This document shows, in pieces, positions 48,057-55,672 of a DNA stretch of 64,000 nt; within the stretch, counting starts at the first letter, position 1, and the number at the start of each line of letters is the position of its first letter. Below the pieces are notes generated by a model. It searched no databases, had not been told where the DNA came from, and saw only the letters and a program-made list of their open reading frames with translations. The position numbers and the translations under genes were made by a program. Source of the DNA: Pseudomonas fildesensis (GTDB lineage: Bacteria > Pseudomonadota > Gammaproteobacteria > Pseudomonadales > Pseudomonadaceae); assembly GCF_001050345.1 (NCBI RefSeq), contig NZ_LFMW01000001.1, positions 496,001-560,000 on the forward strand. Reading direction: 5' to 3'.

Positions 48057-48433
48057 GCCTGACTCCCGGAAATCGCCACCAACATCACACCCAGCGTGAT
48101 CACCAGCGTCCCCAGCCAACGCCGACGGCTGACGGTCTCCCCCAGCACCACCTTGCCCGCCAGCACCACGCCGCAATAGGCCAGCGCCGCTGCCGGAAAC
48201 AACAGGCTCAGGGGCGCGCGGGACAAGGCTTCGAGCCAGACGAAAAACTCGATGACATAGGCGCCGATCCCTGCCCACAACAACGGCGCATTGAACACCT
48301 GGCCCCAGAAGGCGTTCAGGCGAAACCCGCCCTCCAACGCCGGCAAACGGTCCAGGCCCATCTTGAAAAACAGCTGGCCGATCACGTCGAGTACGATGGA
48401 AAAAGCCACCAGTAACACCACGGCCAGGGTCAC
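48053..48433 (-). CDS. EamA/SMR-like small membrane protein, first of a pair
   Basis: This 126-residue protein has four predicted membrane helices. The first contains Asp in place of the usual SMR Glu (VLDVIGQLFFK), sharing the GQLFxK motif with its partner. The GTG start overlaps the arginase-like stop by 4 bp, and its own stop overlaps the partner ATG by 4 bp, giving a three-gene coupled unit. Confidence 0.8.
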   Translation of the reverse strand: MTLAVVLLVAFSIVLDVIGQLFFKMGLDRLPALEGGFRLNAFWGQVFNAPLLWAGIGAYVIEFFVWLEALSRAPLSLLFPAAALAYCGVVLAGKVVLGETVSRRRWLGTLVITLGVMLVAISGSQA

Positions 48434-49350
48434 GGGAACAACTCCTCAAACAGGTCGATCAGGGCTTCATTGGTCGCGGCATTGCGCTGCAAGTCTTCAG
48501 GGCTCCAGCGCTCCGGCGGTGGCTGGTCGGACTTGGCTTCCCAGCGCTTGAACGCATTGCTGAACGCAGGCGCCGCAAACTCGCCGCACACGTCGATGCC
48601 GATGATGCGTTTACACGCGGCCAACGCCCGCAGGGCTTGCAGCAAGTGGGTCAAGCGCATGCCGCCCTGGTCCCAGTTGGTAGCGGCGTCTTCACTGGCC
48701 AGCACATCTTTGTCGATGGTGATCCAGATCGCCTCGGTGGGCAGGCTGGTGATCATCTGGTCGAGGAACGCGGCCCAGTCCAGCTCCGCCAGGTTGCGCC
48801 AATGCAGGTGGTTTTCCTGTTGCTGGTGACCGGCGCCGTCGCCGACCCTGCCCCAGACTTTAGACGGCGGATGCTGCCACGGAAACAGCTGCAATTGCCC
48901 GCGCTTGAGGGCGCCGAGGTTGCCGCCGCGCAGTTGCGGGTTATGCAGGTCGTCGCTGCAAGGGCCGAGGGTGACGATACGTTTGATCGCCGGCATTTTC
49001 AGCGCGCGGTTGACCCACGAACCACAGTGGCGCTTGGGCGCAAGGCGCACCCAGTCGGGGTGGTTGTCGAAGTGGATCAGGCTGATCGGTTCTTTCAAGT
49101 CGGCGAGAAATGCCGGCGTCAGGTGATGATAATCACCGGAGCCGACAAACAGGATTTCCGGCCGCGCATCGGTCGGCCGGGGCCGATGGGCCAGGCGTTC
49201 GGCGAAGCGCTTCCAGGTTTTTTCGGTGGACCACAGGCGCAGTTTCGGGCCCAGGTCCAGCAGGTCGATACGCGTGGCACGGCCGCTGGCCAAACGCCGG
49301 GCAATCGGCGCCTGGCCTGTGAGGCTGTGGTCGAGGTCAAGAATGTTCAA
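48430..49350 (-). CDS. Arginase-like protein (UPF0489 type)
   Basis: This 306-residue protein resembles the arginase/agmatinase/histone deacetylase fold. Candidate metal ligands are in HFDNHPDW (residues about 93-100), a His/Asp-containing segment near GSGDYHHL, and the late TIDKDVL motif typical of ureohydrolases. It differs from genuine arginase and agmatinase, so substrate is unknown. The start is a TTG with only weak support. It is coupled to the SMR-like pair, suggesting that the product or substrate is moved by that transporter (inference). Confidence 0.72.
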   Translation of the reverse strand: MNILDLDHSLTGQAPIARRLASGRATRIDLLDLGPKLRLWSTEKTWKRFAERLAHRPRPTDARPEILFVGSGDYHHLTPAFLADLKEPISLIHFDNHPDWVRLAPKRHCGSWVNRALKMPAIKRIVTLGPCSDDLHNPQLRGGNLGALKRGQLQLFPWQHPPSKVWGRVGDGAGHQQQENHLHWRNLAELDWAAFLDQMITSLPTEAIWITIDKDVLASEDAATNWDQGGMRLTHLLQALRALAACKRIIGIDVCGEFAAPAFSNAFKRWEAKSDQPPPERWSPEDLQRNAATNEALIDLFEELFP

Positions 49351-49376
49351 GGTAATGTTTCACCCCTAATGGCAGC

Positions 49377-49399
49377 GCCCATCCGCATACCGGATGGGC
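49377..49399 (-). terminator. Possible stem-loop terminator of the DsbA-family gene
   Basis: A perfect 9-bp stem GCCCATCCG/CGGATGGGC with a 5-nt loop lies about 90 bp past the stop of the DsbA-family gene. The flanking T/A-runs are short, so termination is uncertain. Confidence 0.45.
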
Positions 49400-49487
49400 T
49401 TTAGGGGGTCAATGCAAGGGGCGGGCCAGCCGTTCAAGTGAACAGCACTCTTGAAGCCCTCTCCCACATTTTGTTCCGCGTTCGGCT

Positions 49488-50141
49488 TTAGTTTTTGGCT
49501 TCGTTGATGATCTGACGAATCGCGCCGACAAAAGCTTCGGCCGGTTGGCCACCGCTCACGGCGTACTGGTCGTTGAATACGACAGTCGGCACCGAGGTCA
49601 CGCCACGGGTTATCCACAATTGCTCTTGTTCGCGAACGTCGGCGGCGTATTCGTCGGAGGAAAGAATCTCGGCAGCGCGCTTGATGTCCAGGCCGACGCT
49701 CTCGGCGATGGTCGCCAGGGTCGCGTGATCGGATGGGTTCTGCTGGTCGCTGAAGTAAGCCTTGAACAGCGCTTCCTTGAGGTTGTACTGCAAGCCTTCC
49801 AGCCCGGCCCAATGCAGCAAGCGGTGCGCGTCGAACGTGTTGTAGATACGGCTCTGGCCGTCGGTACGGAAGGCAAAGCCCAACTCGGCGCCCATGTCAC
49901 GAATGCGCGCACGGTTGGCCTGGGACTCTTCGGCGCTGGAGCCGTATTTTTCGGTGATGTGCTCGACGATGTTTTGCCCTTCGGCGGGCATATTCGGGTT
50001 CAGCTCGAACGGCTGGAAACGGATCTCAGCCTGCACCTCGGCGCCGAGCTGGTCGAGGGCTTCGGTCAGACCGCGCAGGCCGATGATGCACCAGGGGCAG
50101 GACACGTCGCTGACGAAATCGATTTTCAGGGGAGTACTCAT
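49488..50141 (-). CDS. DsbA-family oxidoreductase, FrnE-like
   Basis: This 217-residue thioredoxin-fold protein has CPWC at residues 15-18 and the cis-Pro loop TSVPTVVFN. There is no signal peptide, so it is cytoplasmic, as in the FrnE/polyketide-biosynthesis DsbA group. The family acts on intracellular disulfides, but the partner is unknown. GAGG lies upstream of the ATG. Confidence 0.9.
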   Translation of the reverse strand: MSTPLKIDFVSDVSCPWCIIGLRGLTEALDQLGAEVQAEIRFQPFELNPNMPAEGQNIVEHITEKYGSSAEESQANRARIRDMGAELGFAFRTDGQSRIYNTFDAHRLLHWAGLEGLQYNLKEALFKAYFSDQQNPSDHATLATIAESVGLDIKRAAEILSSDEYAADVREQEQLWITRGVTSVPTVVFNDQYAVSGGQPAEAFVGAIRQIINEAKN

Positions 50142-50210
50142 GGCTAGGCAACCTCGCAGGCATTCTTGTTGGCATTAGCACGCCGTAAAGGTCACCACGA
50201 TACACCAATG

Positions 50211-51230
50211 TCACAACACCTTCGAAGGCGCGACCGGTTCAATCTGCGCCCAATGCGCGGCATCCTCGCGATGGGCTTGCAGGTACGGCAACACCGCCGC
50301 CAGCAACGGCGCCTTGAACGCTTCCTGAAACCTGTGGGCCAGGCCGGGAATCAGCTTCAACTGGCTACCCTGGATATGCGCGGCCAAGTGCACGCCATGC
50401 ATCACCGGCAACAACGGGTCGGCAGTGCCATGCACCACCAGCGTCGGCACGCGCAACTGGTTGAGCAGCGGCACGCGGCTGGGTTCCGCGAGAATCGCCA
50501 TGATCTGGCGCTTCACACCGTCCGGGTTGAAGGCACGGTCGTAGGACAGCGCCGCCTGATGCAGCAACACCTGGCGATCATCCTGCACATTCGGGCTGCC
50601 CAGCGCCGCGAGCAAATCGGCCTGTTGCTCCAGTGCAACTTCGCGATTGGGCGCGCTGCGCCGCGACAGCAATTGCACCAGCGCCGCATTCGGTGCCGGC
50701 AGGCCTTCGGCGCCGGAGCTGGTCATAATCAGCGTGAGGCTCTCGACCCGTTGCGGCGCCATGGCCGCCAGGTGCTGGGCGATCATCCCGCCCATGCTCG
50801 CGCCCAGCACATGGAATTGCTTGACCTGCAAGGCGTCCATCAAGCCCAGGGCATCGTCGGCCATATCGGTCAGGGTGTAGGGCGCAGCCACCGGCAGGCC
50901 AAGCTTGTAGCGCAGCACTTCGAAGGTCAGGTTGGCACTGGCCGGGGCCTGGCGCCAAGTGGACAGGCCGACGTCGCGGTTGTCATAGCGGATCACCCGA
51001 AAGCCTTGCTGGCAGAGGGCGACCACCACTTCGTCGGGCCAGTGGATCAACTGCCCGCCCAGGCCCATCACCAGCAGCAAGGCAGGGTCAGACGCACGGC
51101 CGATGCTCTGGTAGGCGATGCTCACCTGGGCCAGGTCGACGGTTTGGGTCGGAACATTGACATCACATCGAGACGCCGCAAAAGACGGCAGGCTGAACAA
51201 AAGAGCAGCCAGTAAAAACAACACGCGCAT
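50211..51230 (-). CDS. Exported alpha/beta hydrolase
   Basis: This 339-residue protein has a signal peptide (residues about 1-19, [11 protein letters not shown]) and an alpha/beta hydrolase fold: oxyanion-hole GLGGQ, nucleophile in GASMGG, Asp in HGTADPLLP and His in GLAHRF. A Cys pair near the N-terminus (SRCDVN and VALCQQG) could form a disulfide. It resembles periplasmic haloperoxidase/lipase-like hydrolases. The substrate is not evident. The start at 51230 gives a normal signal peptide; an earlier start would put an odd leader in front. Confidence 0.85.
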   Translation of the reverse strand: MRVLFLLAALLFSLPSFAASRCDVNVPTQTVDLAQVSIAYQSIGRASDPALLLVMGLGGQLIHWPDEVVVALCQQGFRVIRYDNRDVGLSTWRQAPASANLTFEVLRYKLGLPVAAPYTLTDMADDALGLMDALQVKQFHVLGASMGGMIAQHLAAMAPQRVESLTLIMTSSGAEGLPAPNAALVQLLSRRSAPNREVALEQQADLLAALGSPNVQDDRQVLLHQAALSYDRAFNPDGVKRQIMAILAEPSRVPLLNQLRVPTLVVHGTADPLLPVMHGVHLAAHIQGSQLKLIPGLAHRFQEAFKAPLLAAVLPYLQAHREDAAHWAQIEPVAPSKVL

Positions 51231-51519
51231 GAAAAACACCGAAACGCAGAACCCCAGTAGAGCGCGAGTCTGATGAAGTTTGTTCAAGCGCGCTGCCACA
51301 GTTACGTGACAGTTTGATTAAAGCCGCTCAACGGTCGAAACCGCCGCCAACGATGTACGCCTTGGCACGCGCGCTACTCACTTTTAATAGGGGGCTGGCC
51401 CGATGACTTGCTCTGTGAAACCGGCCTTGCAAAAAGACATGCGGATGTCGACAGTCGCAACAACATGAGACAGACTCACGCTATTCGATTCCGTCTCAAA
51501 TTTTTCTCATGGAAAGCCC

Positions 51520-52437
51520 GTGCTCGAAATCCGTCATCTCAAGACCCTGCACGCCCTGCGTGAAGCCGACAGCCTGGTGGAAGCCGCCGAACGCCTGCAC
51601 CTGACGCAATCGGCGCTGTCCCACCAGTTCAAGGAACTGGAAGAGCGCCTGGGCATGCAGCTGTTCGTGCGCAAGACCAAACCACTGCGCTTCACCAGCG
51701 CCGGCCTGCGCCTGCTGCAACTGGCCGACGCCACCCTGCCGCTGCTGCGCGGTGCCGAGCGCGATATCGCCCGCTTGGCCGGCGGCACCGCCGGGCGTTT
51801 GCACATGGCCATCGAGTGCCACAGTTGCTTCCAATGGCTGATGCCGACCATCGACCAGTTCCGCGATGCCTGGCCTGAAGTCGAGCTGGACCTCGCGTCC
51901 GGTTTCGCCTTCGCGCCGCTGCCGGCACTGGCCCGTGGCGACCTGGACTTGGTCGTCACATCCGACCCGTTGGAACTGCCGGGCATCACCTATGTGCCGC
52001 TGTTCACCTACGAAGCCATGCTCGCCGTGGCCAACCAGCACGCGCTGGCGAGCAAGTCGTACATCGTGCCGGAAGACCTGCTCACCGAAACCCTGATCAC
52101 CTACCCGGTGGAGCGCGACCGCCTGGACATCTTCACCCGCTTCCTGGAACCCGCCGACGTCGAACCGGCCCAGGTACGCACCTCGGAACTGACGGTGATG
52201 ATGATGCAACTGGTCGCCAGCGGTCGTGGCGTGTGCGGCATGCCGCATTGGGCGCTGCATGAATACAGCTCACGTGGGTACGTGAAGGCCAAGCGGCTGG
52301 GCGAGAAAGGCTTGTTTGCGACGCTGTATGCGGGGATTCGCGCGGACATGCTGGATGCGCCGTATATGCGCGACTTTTTGCTGACGGCGAAGGACACATC
52401 GTTTTCCACGCTGGATGGCGTCAGCGCGGTTCGCTAG
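51520..52437 (+). CDS. metR: LysR-type regulator MetR
   Basis: This 305-residue LysR regulator has an N-terminal winged helix (HLKTLHALREADSLVEAAERL, AERLHLTQSALSHQFKELEE) and the MetR-like effector domain (IECHSCFQWLMP, a signature of MetR). MetR activates methionine synthesis genes with homocysteine as co-effector. No met target gene is adjacent in this window. The start is a GTG with GGAAAG upstream. Confidence 0.88.
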   Translation: MLEIRHLKTLHALREADSLVEAAERLHLTQSALSHQFKELEERLGMQLFVRKTKPLRFTSAGLRLLQLADATLPLLRGAERDIARLAGGTAGRLHMAIECHSCFQWLMPTIDQFRDAWPEVELDLASGFAFAPLPALARGDLDLVVTSDPLELPGITYVPLFTYEAMLAVANQHALASKSYIVPEDLLTETLITYPVERDRLDIFTRFLEPADVEPAQVRTSELTVMMMQLVASGRGVCGMPHWALHEYSSRGYVKAKRLGEKGLFATLYAGIRADMLDAPYMRDFLLTAKDTSFSTLDGVSAVR

Positions 52438-52456
52438 GCCGGGCCCAGGGGGGAAT

Positions 52457-52487
52457 GATCGTTCCCATGCTCTGCGTGGGAACGATC
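52457..52487. repeat. Single TCCCACGCTC-type palindrome
   Basis: One hairpin, GATCGTTCCCATGCT...GTGGGAACGATC, is a 31-bp near-perfect palindrome of the family seen at 47501-47646. It lies between convergent metR and the GNAT gene. Confidence 0.75.
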
Positions 52488-52517
52488 AATGTACTCCGTC
52501 TACCCAGCCACAGGTCC

Positions 52518-53024
52518 TCAGCCGAACCTAAGCTCGCGCCACATATGGATCTTGTCGAAATAATCGACCCCAACCCGCACCGCCAACGGCTCCAACCCGA
52601 ACTGGATAAAACCGCACCGTTGGTAAAGCGCAAACGCTGCGTCATTACCGGCAGTAACGGTCAGTTGAATCACTTTCAACCGCGGATGCTTGCGTGCTTC
52701 ATCCAGCGCCGCCTCGACTAATAGGCGCCCCAAACCTTGCTGCTGACAGGCCGCAGTCACATACATGCCAAACAACGTCACCTTGTGCCGCGCCTTTTCC
52801 CGAGGTTCATACGCCAGGCCGACAATACCCGCAAGCGCATCCCCATCAAAACCACCCAGCAGCCGATCCAGCGGGCTGTCGATGCGCTTTTCCCACCAAC
52901 TCAACGGCATCGCCGCACGCTCGGCCACGCTGGACGTAAACGCTTGGGGATAAGCGCCGTACGCCTCCAGCATCAACGCCCGATAAGCCTCGGCATCGCG
53001 GGACCCAAGCACACGAATAATCAT
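52518..53024 (-). CDS. GNAT family N-acetyltransferase
   Basis: This 168-residue GNAT enzyme has the acetyl-CoA pyrophosphate loop QQQGLGRLL and the later NDAAFALYQRCGF motif. The substrate is unknown. Its ATG overlaps the LysE-type exporter stop by 4 bp, so the two are coupled. A joint role in detoxifying or exporting an amine or amino acid is a reasonable inference. Confidence 0.88.
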   Translation of the reverse strand: MIIRVLGSRDAEAYRALMLEAYGAYPQAFTSSVAERAAMPLSWWEKRIDSPLDRLLGGFDGDALAGIVGLAYEPREKARHKVTLFGMYVTAACQQQGLGRLLVEAALDEARKHPRLKVIQLTVTAGNDAAFALYQRCGFIQFGLEPLAVRVGVDYFDKIHMWRELRFG

Positions 53025-53659
53025 GCGCTACGACGCTGCTCAAGCATCAGGCGCACGGCCAGGGCCGCCAGCACGAAGCCCATGAAATAGCGCTGCACCG
53101 AGAGCCAGGTGGGGTTGTTGATAAACCATCCGGCAATGGTCGCGGCGAACAGCGAAATCAGCAGGTTGACCATGAAGCTCACACTGATCTGGGTGAAGCC
53201 GAGCATAAGGCTCTGGGTGAACACCGAGCCGTGTTCCGGGGTGATGAATTGCGGGAAGACCGAGAGGTAGAACACCGCGATTTTCGGGTTGAGTGCGCTG
53301 GTGAGAAAACCCATGGTCACCAGTTTTCGCGTCGAATCCGGCGGCAGTTGCTGGGCTTCGAACGGCGAACGTGCGCCCGGCTTCACCGCCTGCCAGGCCA
53401 GCCATAGCAGGTACAGGGCACCGGCCCATTTCAACACTTCATACGCCATCGGCACGGCGAGAAACACGGCGGTCAAGCCCGCTGCAGCAGCGAACAGGTG
53501 AACGAAGAAACCCGCTACGACGCCCACCAACGACACCACCCCCGCCTTGCGGCCCTGGCAGATAGAACGGGAGATCAGGTAGAGCATGTTCGGCCCCGGC
53601 GTCAGCACCAGCAGCAGGGAGGCAGCGGCAAAAATCAGCAACTCGTTTAGCGGGATCAC
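53021..53659 (-). CDS. LysE family amino acid exporter
   Basis: This 212-residue membrane protein has six hydrophobic segments and the LysE/RhtB N-terminal signature LLLVLTPGPNMLYLISRSI. It belongs to the amino acid/homoserine lactone efflux family. The GTG start is preceded by AAAGGA at 8 nt. It is the first gene of a two-gene unit with the GNAT enzyme. Confidence 0.9.
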   Translation of the reverse strand: MIPLNELLIFAAASLLLVLTPGPNMLYLISRSICQGRKAGVVSLVGVVAGFFVHLFAAAAGLTAVFLAVPMAYEVLKWAGALYLLWLAWQAVKPGARSPFEAQQLPPDSTRKLVTMGFLTSALNPKIAVFYLSVFPQFITPEHGSVFTQSLMLGFTQISVSFMVNLLISLFAATIAGWFINNPTWLSVQRYFMGFVLAALAVRLMLEQRRSA

Positions 53660-53683
53660 GGTTCAGTCCTTTGAGCTTGTGAG

Positions 53684-54097
53684 TCAGGCGAGGGTAGTCA
53701 GCGATGAACGATAAAACGGCAGGATCAGGTCACGTGTCAAGGGTGCCAAGACGAGGCCACCGTCACCAGCCGGGTCGATCCAGCGCACCTCTTCGATTTC
53801 CGCAGCGGGCGTCACCGGCACGTCGATGTGCACCTGGAACAGCTCGGCTTCCACGGTGAAGCCCGGCTCGTTGGCGGCGGGTGCCGAGAAGCGTCCGAGG
53901 TATACCGCTTCGTTCGGGTCGATACGCAGGTTCAGCTCTTCGTGCAGTTCACGGGCCAGGGCTTGCACGGGTTGCTCGCCGGCGTCGATCTTGCCGCCCG
54001 GTTGCATGAAGGCCTGAGTGCCGCGCTTGCGCACCAGCAGGGTTTGGCCGTCGCCGCCGATCAGGAGGGCTGCGGCGATGCGAATGGTAGACGTCAT
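53684..54097 (-). CDS. Nudix hydrolase
   Basis: This 137-residue Nudix protein carries the full box GX5EX7REUXEEXGU (GGKIDAGEQPVQALARELHEEL, residues about 34-55). It probably cleaves a nucleoside diphosphate derivative or 8-oxo-dGTP-like compound; the substrate is not evident. GAGG precedes the ATG. Confidence 0.9.
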   Translation of the reverse strand: MTSTIRIAAALLIGGDGQTLLVRKRGTQAFMQPGGKIDAGEQPVQALARELHEELNLRIDPNEAVYLGRFSAPAANEPGFTVEAELFQVHIDVPVTPAAEIEEVRWIDPAGDGGLVLAPLTRDLILPFYRSSLTTLA

Positions 54098-54144
54098 GGA
54101 AAAGCGACCTCGAAAGCAAAGACGCAAGGATCACACGAAGCGTC

Positions 54145-55491
54145 TCAACCTGAAAGCAGCGCCTCATCCGGCTCTTTGATAAACACGCTGTACTTGGCAC
54201 CCTCCATGGCTTCAAACGCGATCAACTTGTCCACCAGCGGCAGGTTCAGCACCTTGCCGGCGTTGAGCAGCAACATGCCATTGTCCGCATTGAGGTTACG
54301 CGCCAGCACCATCCCTTCGGCCAGCTCGCGGGTGGTCAGCACCTTCACGCTCGGGTCGCCCAAGGTCACGTCACTGAGGAACGCCGAGCACGCCTGCACA
54401 AAGTCTTCCACCATGTCCGGGTCGTAGAGCCTGCCGGCATATTTACGGATGTACAGCAGCGCCTCATCGCTGTTCATCTGCCGTTCGAGGACCAACCCCT
54501 TTTGCAACTCGATAAAGTCAACGGCCAGCTTCAATAACCGGGAACCCGTTGGAATCAGCTCGCCCTTGAGGTGGTCCGGAAAACCGCTGCCGTCCCAGCG
54601 TTCCTGGTGATGGCGGATCAGCCGGGCGGCGTCCTTCATCGGCTCCAGGGTCATCAGCAACGACTCGCTCTGGGTCGGATAAGCCCGATAGCGTTCGCGG
54701 TCCGTGCTGTGCAGTTGGTCCGAAGGCGCGATCATCATGCCGTCGCTCCAGCTCAACTTGCCGATGTTGTAGAGCGCTGCGGCCATGGTCAGGTCGCGGG
54801 CGCTGGCTTCGTCCATCGACTGGGCCTTGCAGTACACCCGAATCAGCTCGATCAACTGGCGATTGGTCTGTTTCTGCTTGGGCAGCCGCAGGTTGGCCAG
54901 CAGCGAAAACACTTCCGTGCCGGTCACGTAGCTGCGCTTGAGTTCATCGTAGGCCAGGTCGAGCATGTCGGCGGTTTGCTGCAACTCGCTGGTACGCGCT
55001 ATCACGCGCTTTTCCAGGGTGGTGTTGAGGGCCTTGAGCTGGTCGTTCTGCTCACGGGTCAGTTGCTCCAGACGCAGGCGCTCACGCTCGGAATACTGGT
55101 GCTCCAGGGACTGGCGCAACGTCAGGAGCATTTCCTCATCGTTCCAGGGCTTGCTGATGTAGCGGTGAATCTGACCTTCGTTGATCGCCTTGATCATCAT
55201 GCTCATGTCGGCGTAGCCGGTCAGCAGGATGCGCGTGGTGGTGGGGTACAGGCGGTGGGTCTCGGCCAGCAACATCGCACCGTCCATGTTCGGCATGCGC
55301 GCGTCGGTCATTATCAGGTCGATGGGCTGGGCGGCCATAATCTCCAGGGCCTGGGCACCACTGCCGGCCAGCAGCACATCATAGGGCTGCCCCCGCAGCA
55401 GGCGGCGCAGGCTGTTGAGGATTGATTCTTCGTCGTCCACCAGCAAAATAGTGGGTTTATAGGGGGACGTCGTAGCGAGTAGTTCATCCAT
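54145..55491 (-). CDS. Response regulator with degenerate HD-GYP domain
   Basis: This 448-residue protein has an N-terminal receiver (D19-D20, phosphoacceptor D63, Lys in SKPW), a coiled coil (about 125-185) and an RpfG-type C-terminal region. The HD-GYP metal site is damaged: HDIGK reads YNIGK (241-245), the upstream ligand positions are not His, and GYP reads GFP (303-305), though HHQERWDGSG is kept. It is probably not an active c-di-GMP phosphodiesterase and may bind c-di-GMP or a partner. AGGAGA precedes the ATG at 55491. It is divergent from the EAL-peroxidase-kinase operon. Confidence 0.88.
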   Translation of the reverse strand: MDELLATTSPYKPTILLVDDEESILNSLRRLLRGQPYDVLLAGSGAQALEIMAAQPIDLIMTDARMPNMDGAMLLAETHRLYPTTTRILLTGYADMSMMIKAINEGQIHRYISKPWNDEEMLLTLRQSLEHQYSERERLRLEQLTREQNDQLKALNTTLEKRVIARTSELQQTADMLDLAYDELKRSYVTGTEVFSLLANLRLPKQKQTNRQLIELIRVYCKAQSMDEASARDLTMAAALYNIGKLSWSDGMMIAPSDQLHSTDRERYRAYPTQSESLLMTLEPMKDAARLIRHHQERWDGSGFPDHLKGELIPTGSRLLKLAVDFIELQKGLVLERQMNSDEALLYIRKYAGRLYDPDMVEDFVQACSAFLSDVTLGDPSVKVLTTRELAEGMVLARNLNADNGMLLLNAGKVLNLPLVDKLIAFEAMEGAKYSVFIKEPDEALLSG

Positions 55492-55593
55492 GGCGACATC
55501 TCCTGGCAATGACACAAAATTGCTTCATTGCGCCCGTTGTGATCCATCGCTGTACATGCACAAGCATTGAGCGCTAGATAAAGACTGGGATAA

Positions 55594-55614
55594 TTGGCGT
55601 TGATTTGACGCCAA
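55594..55614. promoter_or_regulatory. Palindrome in the divergent signalling promoter
   Basis: TTGGCGT (55594-55600) and ACGCCAA (55608-55614) are perfect 7-bp arms with a 7-bp spacer, in the 181-bp gap between the HD-GYP and EAL genes. It is a good candidate for a shared regulator site. The regulator is unknown. Confidence 0.55.
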
Positions 55615-55672
55615 GTCACCAACTTATTCAAGGGATTCGACTAGACTAGTGGCATGAAGCTATTGTCCGTGG

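Noticed and set aside
51465..51511. TGAGAC...GTCTCA and ATGAGA...TCTCAT repeats before metR as a possible MetR operator.
   Set aside because: Arms are short, the spacing is wide and they do not match the TGAA-N5-TTCA MetR motif.
55654..55672. TGGCAT-N5-TATTG before the EAL gene as a sigma-54 promoter.
   Set aside because: It lacks the invariant GC at the -12 element.
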